Shown here in pieces: positions 1-6,526 of a DNA stretch of 8,077 nt. The stretch comes from Comamonadaceae bacterium. Its GTDB lineage: Bacteria > Pseudomonadota > Gammaproteobacteria > Burkholderiales > Burkholderiaceae_C. Position numbers and translations under genes: made by a program. The notes under the pieces were generated by a model that was not told the origin of the DNA, made no database searches, and saw nothing but the letters and a program-made list of their open reading frames with translations. Within the stretch, counting starts at the first letter, position 1, and every line of letters starts with the position of its first letter. Where the stretch lies: NCBI GenBank assembly GCA_947458305.1, contig CANGZO010000101.1, forward strand, positions 1 through 8,077, written 5' to 3'.

Positions 1-117
1 GCGGTTCAAGTCCGGGTGCAAGGGGCCACCATGGCGGGCGAGTGGGTGGCGCCTTACGGCATGCTGGAGATTCAGCCCGCGGTGGTGAAAGTCAGCGCCC
101 AGCGCTTGGGCAACTGA
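1..117 (+). CDS. C-terminal fragment of an unrecognised protein
   Basis: An open frame in phase with base 1 runs without interruption to TGA at 115-117 and encodes the last 38 residues of a protein whose start lies upstream of the window. The fragment reads as alternating hydrophobic and polar stretches (for example VQVRVQGA and LEIQPAVVKVSAQ), which suggests a beta-strand-rich C-terminus. No motif allows a family assignment. It is convergent with the NIPSNAP gene, with 46 bases between the two stop codons. That it is coding is inferred from uninterrupted codons and the neat spacing to the next gene. Its function is unknown. Confidence 0.6.
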   Translation, partial: AVQVRVQGATMAGEWVAPYGMLEIQPAVVKVSAQRLGN

Positions 118-163
118 CTTTGGCTTGTCGCCCTGTTCGCTGGTAACCCGGGCCGCGCTGGGT

Positions 164-481
164 TCAGGGCTGCGGACCCCAGGGTGCCGACATCATGAGC
201 TTGTTTTGCTGCTCGGCAATCAGCGGACGGATTTTGGCGGCAAAGGCCATGAAGTCCGCATCGCCATAAACCCCGGCCCAAAAGGCCCGGCGGTCGGCAT
301 CGTCGTCGAACTTCCAGATGTGGATCAGCTGGTTCAAGGCCCCCACATCGCCTGTGAAATAGCCCACCAACTTGGGAGGGTGCTTGGACAGCACGGGCCA
401 GCCTTCGTTTTTGTACAAGCCGACGAGTTCGGACATTTTTCCGACGATCACGGAATAGGTGCGCAGTTCATAGATGGCCAT
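164..481 (-). CDS. NIPSNAP family protein
   Basis: A complete 105-residue protein of the NIPSNAP family, small ferredoxin-like alpha/beta-barrel proteins with no settled biochemical role in bacteria. What is seen: the N-terminus begins MAIYELRTY, the usual first strand of the family, followed by a helix with GKMSEL, a strand with KLVGYFTGDVG, and the hallmark strand LNQLIHIWKFDDDADR at about residues 49-64. The length is typical for a single-domain member. The ATG at 481 is preceded on the minus strand by GGAG (complement of 487-490), 5 bases upstream, which fixes the start. It is transcribed divergently from the argE-like gene across 137 bases and appears monocistronic within the window. No catalytic residues can be assigned with confidence. 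Confidence 0.88.
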   Translation of the reverse strand: MAIYELRTYSVIVGKMSELVGLYKNEGWPVLSKHPPKLVGYFTGDVGALNQLIHIWKFDDDADRRAFWAGVYGDADFMAFAAKIRPLIAEQQNKLMMSAPWGPQP

Positions 482-618
482 GAGAACTCCAAAAGGTTGA
501 GAAAAGACGATTCACTTTAGAGTCTCAAGATCGGCCTGGCTGTCGGCAAGGTGACGCGGTGGGACCATGGCCCCTGTAAGATCAAAAACGCCCTTTTGGG
601 CTTATTGGACGGAAACCC

Positions 619-1839
619 ATGAACGCCCCTCTTTCTCACGCTGCCTTGTCTCAGGTGCAAGCCGCTGACCTTGCCGCTTTGCCATTGATCGAAAAATGGA
701 TCGCCTTTGCCACCGTCTCACGCGACAGCAACCTGGCCTTGCTGGATTGGACCGAGGCCTACCTGAAGGACTTGGGCATCACCTGCAGCCGTACCTACGA
801 TGACAGCGGCCAAAAGGCCAACCTCTGGGCCACGTTGCCCGCACATGACGGTGAAACCAAAGTGGGTGGCTTGGTGCTATCCGGTCACACCGATGTGGTG
901 CCTGTGGACGGCCAACCCTGGGACACCGACCCGTTCAAAGTCGTGATCCAAGGCGACAAGATGTACGGCCGGGGCGTGACCGACATGAAGAGCTTTGGCG
1001 CCATCTGTTTGACGATGGTGCCCGAGTTGCTGAAAAGAAAACTCAAGCGCCCGATTCACTTGGCCTTCAGCTACGATGAAGAAGTCGGCTGCATTGGCGT
1101 GCGCCGCATGATTGCCGACATGCAGGCCCAAGGTTTCAAGCCTGCAGGCTGCATCGTGGGCGAGCCCACCGGCATGCAGGTGGTGATTGCGCACAAAGGC
1201 AAGCATTCGTACCAAACCACGGTGCAAGGTTTTGAGGCGCATTCCTCACTCACGCCGCTGGGCGTGAACGCGGTCGAGATCGCTTGCGAGTTTGTCGCCC
1301 ACCTCAAAAGCATGCACCGCGAGCTGGTGCAAAACGGCCCGTTTGACCCGATTTACGATGTGCCGCACACCACCATCCACACCGGTGTGATCGCCGGTGG
1401 CACCGCGCTCAACATCATCCCGCGCCAGTGCGAGGTGACTTGGGAAATCCGCCACCACCACATGAACACGCCCGAAGACCTGTTTGCCCGCGCCAAAGCC
1501 TTTGGCGAGAGCCTGGTGCCCGCCATGCAGGCGGTGGCCCCAGACACTGGCATCACGCACGAGCTCAAATCGGTGCTGCCCGGTTTTGCCACGGCGGCCG
1601 ACAGCGAGATCGCGCAGCTGTGTTTTGACTGCGCCGAGGTCGATCCGGCCAGTGGCGCAGGCAAGGTGTCGTTTGGTACGGAAGCTGCCCTGTTTCACCA
1701 AGCCGGTGTGCCCACCATTGTGTGTGGCCCCGGCCACATCGCGCAGGCACACCAGCCCAACGAGTGGGTCACGTTGGACCAATTGGCCTGGTGCGAGCGC
1801 TTCATGCGACGTCTGGCCGACCGGGTCAGTGTGGGCTGA
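619..1839 (+). CDS. argE: Acetylornithine deacetylase (ArgE-type M20 metallopeptidase)
   Basis: A 406-residue cytoplasmic M20-family di-zinc amidohydrolase, expected to hydrolyse N2-acetyl-L-ornithine to ornithine and acetate, or a related N-acyl amino acid. The metal and catalytic set is complete: H90 and D92 in SGHTDVVP, D122 in GRGVTDMKSF, catalytic E154 and metal-binding E155 in SYDEEVGC, E182 in GEPTGM, and H378 in AQAHQPNEW. The segment from about 190 to 300 is the inserted dimerisation domain (KGKHSYQTTVQG, then GGTALNIIP). The length fits ArgE. The ATG at 619 follows a GGA-containing site at 611-613. The neighbours downstream are an aldehyde dehydrogenase (103 bases away) and pyroglutamyl peptidase. 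Many Burkholderiales recycle acetyl groups with ArgJ instead, so a role on another N-acyl amino acid is possible. The enzyme class is secure, the exact substrate is not. Confidence 0.87.
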   Translation: MNAPLSHAALSQVQAADLAALPLIEKWIAFATVSRDSNLALLDWTEAYLKDLGITCSRTYDDSGQKANLWATLPAHDGETKVGGLVLSGHTDVVPVDGQPWDTDPFKVVIQGDKMYGRGVTDMKSFGAICLTMVPELLKRKLKRPIHLAFSYDEEVGCIGVRRMIADMQAQGFKPAGCIVGEPTGMQVVIAHKGKHSYQTTVQGFEAHSSLTPLGVNAVEIACEFVAHLKSMHRELVQNGPFDPIYDVPHTTIHTGVIAGGTALNIIPRQCEVTWEIRHHHMNTPEDLFARAKAFGESLVPAMQAVAPDTGITHELKSVLPGFATAADSEIAQLCFDCAEVDPASGAGKVSFGTEAALFHQAGVPTIVCGPGHIAQAHQPNEWVTLDQLAWCERFMRRLADRVSVG

Positions 1840-1942
1840 TGGGGGTCTGTCCCGGGCTTGACCGCCTTGGCGCAAAATCGGGCCACAATTTGCCCTCTGT
1901 TCGGGCCGCTTGTCGCCCGCCCCCTGATTTTTGGAAAACCCC

Positions 1943-3379
1943 ATGACCTATCCCAATACCCAACTCTTCATCAACGGCCAATGGTGCGACGCCGAGGGCG
2001 GTCGCACCCTGCCCGTGTTCAACCCCGCCAACGGCACCGAAATCGGCCGCTTGGCCCATGCCGGTATTCCAGATCTGGAGCGTGCCGCGCAAGCCGCTCA
2101 AAAGGGCTTCGAAATTTGGCGCGATACGCCGGCCAACGAGCGCAGCGCCATTTTGCGCAAGGCCGCTGCCCTGATGCGCGAGCGTGCCCCGCAAATCGCC
2201 GAACTCCTGACGCAAGAACAAGGCAAGCCGTTGGCCGAAGCCAAGGTCGAAGCCATGTCGGCGGCCGACATCATCGAGTGGTTTGCCGAAGAAGGCCGCC
2301 GCGTGTATGGCCGCATCGTGCCGCCACGCAACATCAACGTTCAGCAGCAAGTCCTCAAGCAGCCCTTGGGCCCGGTTGCCGCGTTCACGCCCTGGAACTT
2401 CCCCGTCAACCAAGCGGTGCGCAAAATGTCTGCGGCGCTGGCCACCGGCTGCTCCATCATCGTCAAAGCGCCCGAAGAAACGCCTGCCGCACCCGCCGAG
2501 TTGATCCGCGCTTTCCATGACGCAGGTGTGCCTGATGGCGTGATCGGTCTGGTCTATGGCACACCTGCTGAGATTTCGAATTACCTGATCGCGCACCCGC
2601 TGATCCGCAAGATCACCTTCACGGGCTCCACGCCCGTGGGCAAGCAACTGGCGGCTCTGGCTGGTCAGCACATGAAGCGCGTGACCATGGAGCTGGGCGG
2701 TCACGCCCCGGTCATCCTGGCCGAAGACGCCGACATCGCCTTGGCCCTGAAGACTGCGGGTGCTGCCAAATTCCGCAACGCGGGTCAGGTCTGCATCTCG
2801 CCTACCCGCTTTTTGGTGCACCACAAAATTGCCGATGCATTTGCCGAAGCATTTGCCGCACAAGCGCAGGCCTTGAAGGTGGGCGACGGCATGACGGCAG
2901 GCACACAGATGGGGCCATTGGCCAACGAGCGCCGCCTGGCCGCCATGCAGTCCATCGTGCAGGACGCCCGCGCCAAAGGCGCCAAGGTGCTCACCGGTGG
3001 TGAGCGCATCGGCACGGAAGGCAACTTCTTTGCGCCCACCGTGCTCTCGCATGTGCCGCTCGACGCGGATGTGGTGGTCAACGAGCCCTTTGGCCCGATC
3101 GCTGCGGTCCGCAGCTTCGAAAACATCGAAGACGCGATTGCCGAAGCCAACCGCTTGCCCTTTGGTCTGGCCGCTTACGCCTTCACCAACTCCATGAAAA
3201 CCATGCACCAGCTCAGCCAGCGTCTGGAGGTGGGCATGCTCTGGGTCAACCAGCCTGCTGCGCCCTGGCCTGAGTTGCCCTTTGGCGGCGTGAAAGATTC
3301 CGGCTACGGCTCTGAAGGTGGCCCCGAGGCGCTGGAGGCTTACCTCAACACCAAGACGGTGTCGATCTTCAACGCCTGA
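1943..3379 (+). CDS. NAD-dependent aldehyde dehydrogenase, succinate-semialdehyde dehydrogenase type
   Basis: A 478-residue aldehyde dehydrogenase superfamily enzyme that oxidises an aldehyde to its acid with NAD(P)+. Visible catalytic features: N152 in TPWNFPV, K175 in VKAPEETP, the Rossmann segment FTGSTPVG at 226-233, general base E250 in MELGG, nucleophile C284 in NAGQVCISPTR, and E381 in NEPFGP. The acidic residue three positions after K175 (E178) is the pattern usually linked to NAD+ rather than NADP+ preference. The sequence resembles succinate-semialdehyde dehydrogenases, but substrate is inference. An in-frame TTG at 1931 would add four residues. ATG 1943 is preferred because a GGAAAA site lies about 4-10 bases before it. 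The pcp start is only 14 bases after the stop, suggesting cotranscription. Confidence 0.9.
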   Translation: MTYPNTQLFINGQWCDAEGGRTLPVFNPANGTEIGRLAHAGIPDLERAAQAAQKGFEIWRDTPANERSAILRKAAALMRERAPQIAELLTQEQGKPLAEAKVEAMSAADIIEWFAEEGRRVYGRIVPPRNINVQQQVLKQPLGPVAAFTPWNFPVNQAVRKMSAALATGCSIIVKAPEETPAAPAELIRAFHDAGVPDGVIGLVYGTPAEISNYLIAHPLIRKITFTGSTPVGKQLAALAGQHMKRVTMELGGHAPVILAEDADIALALKTAGAAKFRNAGQVCISPTRFLVHHKIADAFAEAFAAQAQALKVGDGMTAGTQMGPLANERRLAAMQSIVQDARAKGAKVLTGGERIGTEGNFFAPTVLSHVPLDADVVVNEPFGPIAAVRSFENIEDAIAEANRLPFGLAAYAFTNSMKTMHQLSQRLEVGMLWVNQPAAPWPELPFGGVKDSGYGSEGGPEALEAYLNTKTVSIFNA

Positions 3380-3382
3380 CAG

Positions 3383-3399
3383 GCGCATCGTTGATGCGC
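3383..3399 (+). promoter_or_regulatory. Perfect hairpin covering the pcp start codon
   Basis: GCGCATC (3383-3389) and GATGCGC (3393-3399) are exact reverse complements separated by the loop GTT. The pcp ATG (3394-3396) lies inside the 3' arm, and the hairpin starts 4 bases after the aldehyde dehydrogenase stop. As mRNA this 7-bp stem would hide the pcp start, so initiation may depend on ribosomes arriving from the upstream gene. The palindrome is seen directly. The regulatory role is inference. Confidence 0.4.
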
Positions 3400-4059
3400 A
3401 TTCTGCTCACAGGCTTTGAGCCCTTTGGCGGTCAAAGCCTCAACCCGTCCTGGGAGGTGGCGCGTGCCTTGCAGGGTCTGCAATGGCCAGGTTCGCAAGG
3501 TGCTCAAGTTGCGGCTGTGCAGCTGCCTTGCGTGTTTGCGCAGGCGCTGCCCGCTTTGCAGCAAGCGCTGACGCAGCACACCCCCGACATCGTGCTGGCG
3601 CTGGGTCAGGCGCAGGGGCGGTGTGATTTGTCGGTAGAGCGTGTGGCCATCAATGTGATGGATGCGCGCATCCCCGACAACGCCGGGGCGCAGCCCATTG
3701 ACGTGCCGGTGATCGCGGGTAGCCCCGCGGCGTACTTCAGCACCTTGCCCATCAAGTCCTTGGTGGCGGGTTTGAAGGCGGCGGGTTTTCCGGCTTCGGT
3801 CTCGCAAACTGCGGGCACTTTTGTCTGCAACCAGGTCTTTTATGGGTTGCAACATGCTTTGGTGGGCCAGGGCGTGCACAGCGGTTTCATGCACCTGCCC
3901 CTGTTGCCAGAGCAGGCGGCCCACTGGCCTGGCCCCAGTTTGCCCAGCTGGCCCCTGGCCTTGCAAGTGGCCGGGGTGCAGCAGGCCCTGGCTTTGCTGT
4001 TGGCACATCGCCAGCAAGGTTTGGCAGACGCGGCCATCGGTGGCGGCACGCTGAACTGA
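3394..4059 (+). CDS. pcp: Pyroglutamyl-peptidase I
   Basis: A 221-residue cytoplasmic cysteine peptidase of family C15 that removes N-terminal pyroglutamate (5-oxoproline) from peptides. The start MRILLTGFEPFGG is the family signature that forms the substrate pocket. The catalytic triad is complete: E82 in VERVAIN, C145 in GTFVCNQVFYG and H167 in GFMHLPLLP. These positions match well-studied bacterial members almost exactly, as does the length. ATG 3394 is preferred over the adjacent in-frame TTG 3391 because the family signature begins right after it, but the ATG sits within a perfect hairpin. It lies 14 bases after the aldehyde dehydrogenase and is probably the last gene of that transcript, followed by a REP-like element and a candidate terminator. 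Confidence 0.93.
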   Translation: MRILLTGFEPFGGQSLNPSWEVARALQGLQWPGSQGAQVAAVQLPCVFAQALPALQQALTQHTPDIVLALGQAQGRCDLSVERVAINVMDARIPDNAGAQPIDVPVIAGSPAAYFSTLPIKSLVAGLKAAGFPASVSQTAGTFVCNQVFYGLQHALVGQGVHSGFMHLPLLPEQAAHWPGPSLPSWPLALQVAGVQQALALLLAHRQQGLADAAIGGGTLN

Positions 4060-4067
4060 GCAAAAGC

Positions 4068-4094
4068 TTCGCCCACGGGGTGGGCTCCTACAAA
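4068..4094 (-). repeat. Solo REP-like palindromic element
   Basis: On the minus strand this reads TTTGTAGGAGCCCACC followed by CCGTGGGCGAA, essentially the same as the first arm of the paired element at 6527-6603. It contains its own stem, GCCCAC (4071-4076) and GTGGGC (4080-4085), around a 3-base loop. It starts 9 bases after the pcp stop, the usual place for extragenic palindromes. No inverted partner is visible nearby. Known REP families often carry a GTAGGAGC-type head, as in Pseudomonas. Membership of such a family is inference. Confidence 0.7.
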
Positions 4095-4143
4095 GAAGCA
4101 GTCGAGCGCCGGCAAAAATCGCACCCTCAGTGGCTGTTTTGGC

Positions 4144-4175
4144 GCGCCAACGCACAGACGCTTGGCGCTGTTTTT
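4144..4175 (+). terminator. Candidate rho-independent terminator after pcp
   Basis: GCGCCAA (4144-4150) pairs exactly with TTGGCGC (4162-4168) around an 11-base loop, followed by TG and five T residues (4171-4175). The order of stem then T-run fits + strand termination of the transcript that ends with pcp, upstream of the cytochrome gene. The loop is rather long and the stem only 7 bp, so this is moderate evidence. Confidence 0.4.
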
Positions 4176-4212
4176 CTGATGATGTTGCTTTTGCATCACG
4201 ACAGGAGCCTTC

Positions 4213-4641
4213 ATGAAAAACAACACGATTCAGCGCGCAGTCATCGCCAGCGTCCTCAGCGTCACCGCCACGGCTTGGGCTCAAACTTCGGTGGGTTTGG
4301 GGCGTGCCGACTACCGCGACAACTGTGCCAGTTGCCATGGCCCTTCGGGCCGAGGCGATGGTCCGGTGCAGTCTTTCTTGGTCAAGCCGCCTTCAGATTT
4401 GACGACCATCACCCAAAGGCATGGTGGCAAGTTCCCGCAAGAGCTGATGTGGGAGGTGATCGACGGCCGTTGGTCCGGCGATGGCGGGCCCCACGGATCG
4501 CGTGAAATGCCGGTGTGGGGCCAAGAATTCAAGGCCCGCGCCATGACCCAACCGGGGGATTCGGCCACCATTGCCGAGTGGTCGGCGCGCAACCGCATTG
4601 TGTCTTTGCTCAAGTACCTGGAGACGATTCAGCGCCCGTGA
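4213..4641 (+). CDS. Secreted class I cytochrome c
   Basis: A 142-residue periplasmic monoheme cytochrome c. Residues 1-23 form a signal peptide (basic MKNNTIQR, a hydrophobic core, and a likely cut after AWA). The mature protein has one heme-binding site, CASCH at residues 38-42, followed by GPSGRGDGP, which is typical of small electron-carrier cytochromes. M99 in REMPVWGQEF is the probable sixth iron ligand. A C-terminal helix with IVSLLKYLETI packs on the N-terminal helix in this fold. AGGAG at 4203-4207 lies 5 bases before the ATG and supports the start. The gene stands alone: a candidate terminator lies upstream and an opposing gene downstream, so the redox partner cannot be named from context. 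Confidence 0.92.
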   Translation: MKNNTIQRAVIASVLSVTATAWAQTSVGLGRADYRDNCASCHGPSGRGDGPVQSFLVKPPSDLTTITQRHGGKFPQELMWEVIDGRWSGDGGPHGSREMPVWGQEFKARAMTQPGDSATIAEWSARNRIVSLLKYLETIQRP

Positions 4642-4671
4642 CGGCGCATCGACTGCGGCTGTCCAAGTGGC

Positions 4672-5685
4672 TTAAACCACAGCCTTTGGTGGCGACTGCA
4701 TCCGTTGATGAGCGCGAGCGGCCACGCCGGTGTCGGCAAAGGCCCAAGCCAGTGAGGCGCCCATGCCTTGCAGGGCTGTGCGCACAGCGGTTTGTTCCAA
4801 TGAACAGCGACGTTCGCGCTCCAGCAGGTCCAGCGCCCAGTCGGGCAGCATCTGCAAGGCGGCGCGCACGATCAGTGTGACCAAAGGGCGATCCAGGGGC
4901 TCGCAGGGGTAGTTCTCAATCAGGTGCAGTGTTTCGCGTGTGCGCTCGTCGGCCCGCAATTGCGGCCGAAAGTCTTGCAGTTGCGTTAAGGCTTGGTGCC
5001 GGCTCAAGGGCAGCCCGTGTGCGCCCAGGCGGTGGCCCACCTGAGCCATTTCGGCAAAGTATTGGTCCTGCCGGGTGGTGCTCAGGGGCTGCAGCGACAG
5101 GTCTTGGTAGGCCCGCAAGAAACTGGTGGTTTCGCCCAGGTGCACCCAGCGGATCAGTTCGGGGTCGTTGGCCACGTAGGGCGTGCCGTCTGGCAAGTGG
5201 CCACGAATTTGGGCGTGGATGCGGTTGACCCGCTCGATGCTTTGCAAAGCGGCAGCCGTGCCGCCATAGGTGGTGGTGGCCACAAACAAGGCGGTGCGCC
5301 CCAGTCGCGCCTGCAGTTGGGTGCGAAAACGCGAGTGGTCCCACACCGCCCCCAAAGCCTGCGGGTGCAGCGCTTGCAGCATCAGCGAGGACAAGCCCCC
5401 GGTCATCATCGCCACAAAGTGCGCGTGCACCTGCCATGCGGCCGATTCCGGGCCGAACAAGCCGGGGTCGCCTGCGGGTTCCAAAAAGTCCCGTGCATCC
5501 CCTGTGGCCCCGGTCATGGCCCGCACGCGTTGACCCAGCTGTTCTTTGAGCTGCGATGACAGGTGCGCGCGCACCCGCTCAGCCATGTGTGCGCCCAAGC
5601 TGCACAGCGCTGGCGCTGGGTTGGGGGTTGGGGGCTGGGGATTTGCGGCCGTCAAGAGCGCCTGAATCAAAGAAGGGGGTGTCAT
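4672..5685 (-). CDS. MpaB/DUF2236 (oxygenase-like) family protein
   Basis: A protein of 337 residues from ATG 5685, matching the DUF2236 family that includes the MpaB and rubber-oxygenase (Lcp-type) catalytic domain, an all-helical fold that binds heme in studied members. What is seen: GLFGPESAAWQVHAHF (residues 75-90), a helix with GGLSSLMLQALHPQALGAVWDHS (96-118), FVATTTYGGTAAAL (134-147), IERVNRIHAQIRG (150-162) and DPELIRWVHLGET (174-186). His residues at 87, 107, 157 and 182 are the likely conserved set. The frame stays open to a possible start at 5874, but that extension is low-complexity and holds the divergent control region. No strong Shine-Dalgarno site precedes 5685, and ATG 5586 is another option. 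The 3' end is convergent with the cytochrome gene, 30 bases away. Substrate unknown. Confidence 0.8.
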   Translation of the reverse strand: MTPPSLIQALLTAANPQPPTPNPAPALCSLGAHMAERVRAHLSSQLKEQLGQRVRAMTGATGDARDFLEPAGDPGLFGPESAAWQVHAHFVAMMTGGLSSLMLQALHPQALGAVWDHSRFRTQLQARLGRTALFVATTTYGGTAAALQSIERVNRIHAQIRGHLPDGTPYVANDPELIRWVHLGETTSFLRAYQDLSLQPLSTTRQDQYFAEMAQVGHRLGAHGLPLSRHQALTQLQDFRPQLRADERTRETLHLIENYPCEPLDRPLVTLIVRAALQMLPDWALDLLERERRCSLEQTAVRTALQGMGASLAWAFADTGVAARAHQRMQSPPKAVV

Positions 5686-5888
5686 GGGCCCATGGGTACT
5701 CAAAGAAGTGCCAGTGTGTGGCACCGCTCCATGGCTTGCACGGCCAGCCTGAAAGGCCGTTGGCTCAGGCTGGGTTTGGGCCCTTGGCGGTGACCAATAA
5801 CCATGTGTCCATCGGGACCATTCAGGGTGGTCCCGGCTTGGATGTGGGGTCATGCCCGAACATGCGCAGCTCAAATTGGAGACAACCC
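5686..5888. promoter_or_regulatory. Divergent intergenic control region with three perfect inverted repeats
   Basis: This 203-base gap lies between the starts of the MpaB-like gene (-) and the PH-type gene (+). It contains GTGCCA/TGGCAC at 5708-5724 (5-base loop), ACGGCC/GGCCGT at 5740-5760 (9-base loop) and CGGGACCA/TGGTCCCG at 5813-5835 (7-base loop), all exact. The outer two lie about 23 bases upstream of the minus-strand start and about 53 bases upstream of the plus-strand start, plausible places for operators or leader hairpins. No convincing -35/-10 pair was found on either strand. Function is inference. Confidence 0.4.
5878..5881 (+). promoter_or_regulatory. Ribosome binding site deciding the start at 5889
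   Basis: GGAG at 5878-5881 sits 7 bases before ATG 5889. It selects this start over the far upstream in-frame ATG at 5556, whose extra 111 codons overlap the N-terminal part of the opposing gene and look non-coding. Confidence 0.7.
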
Positions 5889-6506
5889 ATGGCTTGGCTG
5901 GATTTTTTGAAAAATGGCAACGAACTGAGCGAACTCTTGATTGAGGGCCAAAACCCTTATGGATCGCAACTGCTCAAGCAATCCGATGTGGACCAAATGC
6001 GCGACCACATCCAGCCGACCGAGCGGGTCTTGGCCTATGTGTTGGGCCGTGTGGTGCTGGCAGGGCGTGGCCTGTGGTTGTTGACCGACCAGCGTTTGTT
6101 GGTCTCAGAAAACGACACGGGCAACGTGGTGCACCACTTTGCTTTGAAAGACATCACCGAGGCCGAGTGCGTCAAGGGCAAGTACGGTTACACCTTGCGT
6201 GTGACGGCGGCAGGCCAGCTGCGCAGCGTCTATGGCGCGTCGGCCCATTTGGCGGCGGTGTTTTACCGGGCGCTGGGCCAAAAGGTGCGTTGCACGCCGG
6301 TCTTCAAGCCTTCGGCGCTGGACGCTGATGAGGTGGCCGAAGTGGTGCACCACTTTTCGGATGCGGCTTTGCGCTTGCAACCTGTGGCCATGGTCAACGC
6401 GGACGCCCGCGCCTTGATCGCTCAACTGGCCCAAGACGCTGCGAGCCAAGGCTGGCTGCAAGCCAGCGAGGCCAAGCAGGTGCGCTTGGCCGAAGCGGCG
6501 CACTGA
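5889..6506 (+). CDS. Protein with YokE-like PH-type N-terminal half, function unknown
   Basis: A 205-residue soluble protein with no signal peptide or membrane segment. Residues about 43-125 resemble bacterial PH-like (YokE-type) domains: PTERVLAYVLGRVVLAGRGLWLLTDQRLLVSEN gives the hairpin-rich beta sheet with the usual GLWLLTDQRLLV core, then HHFALKDITEAECVKGKYGYTLRV continues the strands. The C-terminal 80 residues are Ala-rich and helical, ending in QASEAKQVRLAEAAH. VVHHF occurs twice, at residues 80-84 and 152-156, encoded both times by the same 15 bases. The domain call rests on pattern recognition and is moderate. PH-like folds in bacteria often bind partners rather than lipids. The gene is divergent from the MpaB-like gene and convergent with the lipocalin, with a REPIN-like unit between the stops. 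Confidence 0.72.
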   Translation: MAWLDFLKNGNELSELLIEGQNPYGSQLLKQSDVDQMRDHIQPTERVLAYVLGRVVLAGRGLWLLTDQRLLVSENDTGNVVHHFALKDITEAECVKGKYGYTLRVTAAGQLRSVYGASAHLAAVFYRALGQKVRCTPVFKPSALDADEVAEVVHHFSDAALRLQPVAMVNADARALIAQLAQDAASQGWLQASEAKQVRLAEAAH

Positions 6507-6526
6507 AGCTCAAGTCCGGTTGGCTT

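Noticed and set aside
590..601. Short palindrome GCCC-TTTT-GGGC upstream of the argE-like gene
   Set aside because: Only 4 bp of stem, which is common by chance in GC-rich DNA, with no second copy nearby.
1858..1889. Possible promoter before the aldehyde dehydrogenase: TTGACC at 1858-1863 and CACAAT at 1884-1889
   Set aside because: The 20-base spacing is outside the usual 16-18 and the -10 matches only four of six bases. No better pair was seen in the 103-base gap.
1826..3388. Long minus-strand open frame of 520 codons opposite the aldehyde dehydrogenase
   Set aside because: It is a mirror of a strongly supported gene in GC-rich DNA. Its translation is rich in Arg, Gly and His with no recognisable domain, while the plus strand carries every catalytic residue of the aldehyde dehydrogenase family.
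3340..4338. Minus-strand open frame of 332 codons opposite pcp and the cytochrome start
   Set aside because: It runs through the REP element, the terminator and two well-supported plus-strand genes, and has no family resemblance.
4642..4651. GGCGCATCG after the cytochrome stop, also found after the aldehyde dehydrogenase stop at 3382-3390
   Set aside because: A shared 9-base string without palindromic partner at the second site is within chance expectation.
4657..4684. Hairpin between the convergent cytochrome and MpaB-like genes (GGCTGT with ACAGCC, or GTGG with CCAC)
   Set aside because: The pairings are short, mutually exclusive or bulged, and no proper T-run follows on either strand, so a terminator call is not justified.
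5556..5888. Possible 111-residue N-terminal extension of the PH-type gene
   Set aside because: It overlaps the N-terminal part of the opposing MpaB-like gene, looks unlike coding sequence, and a good ribosome site supports the internal ATG at 5889.
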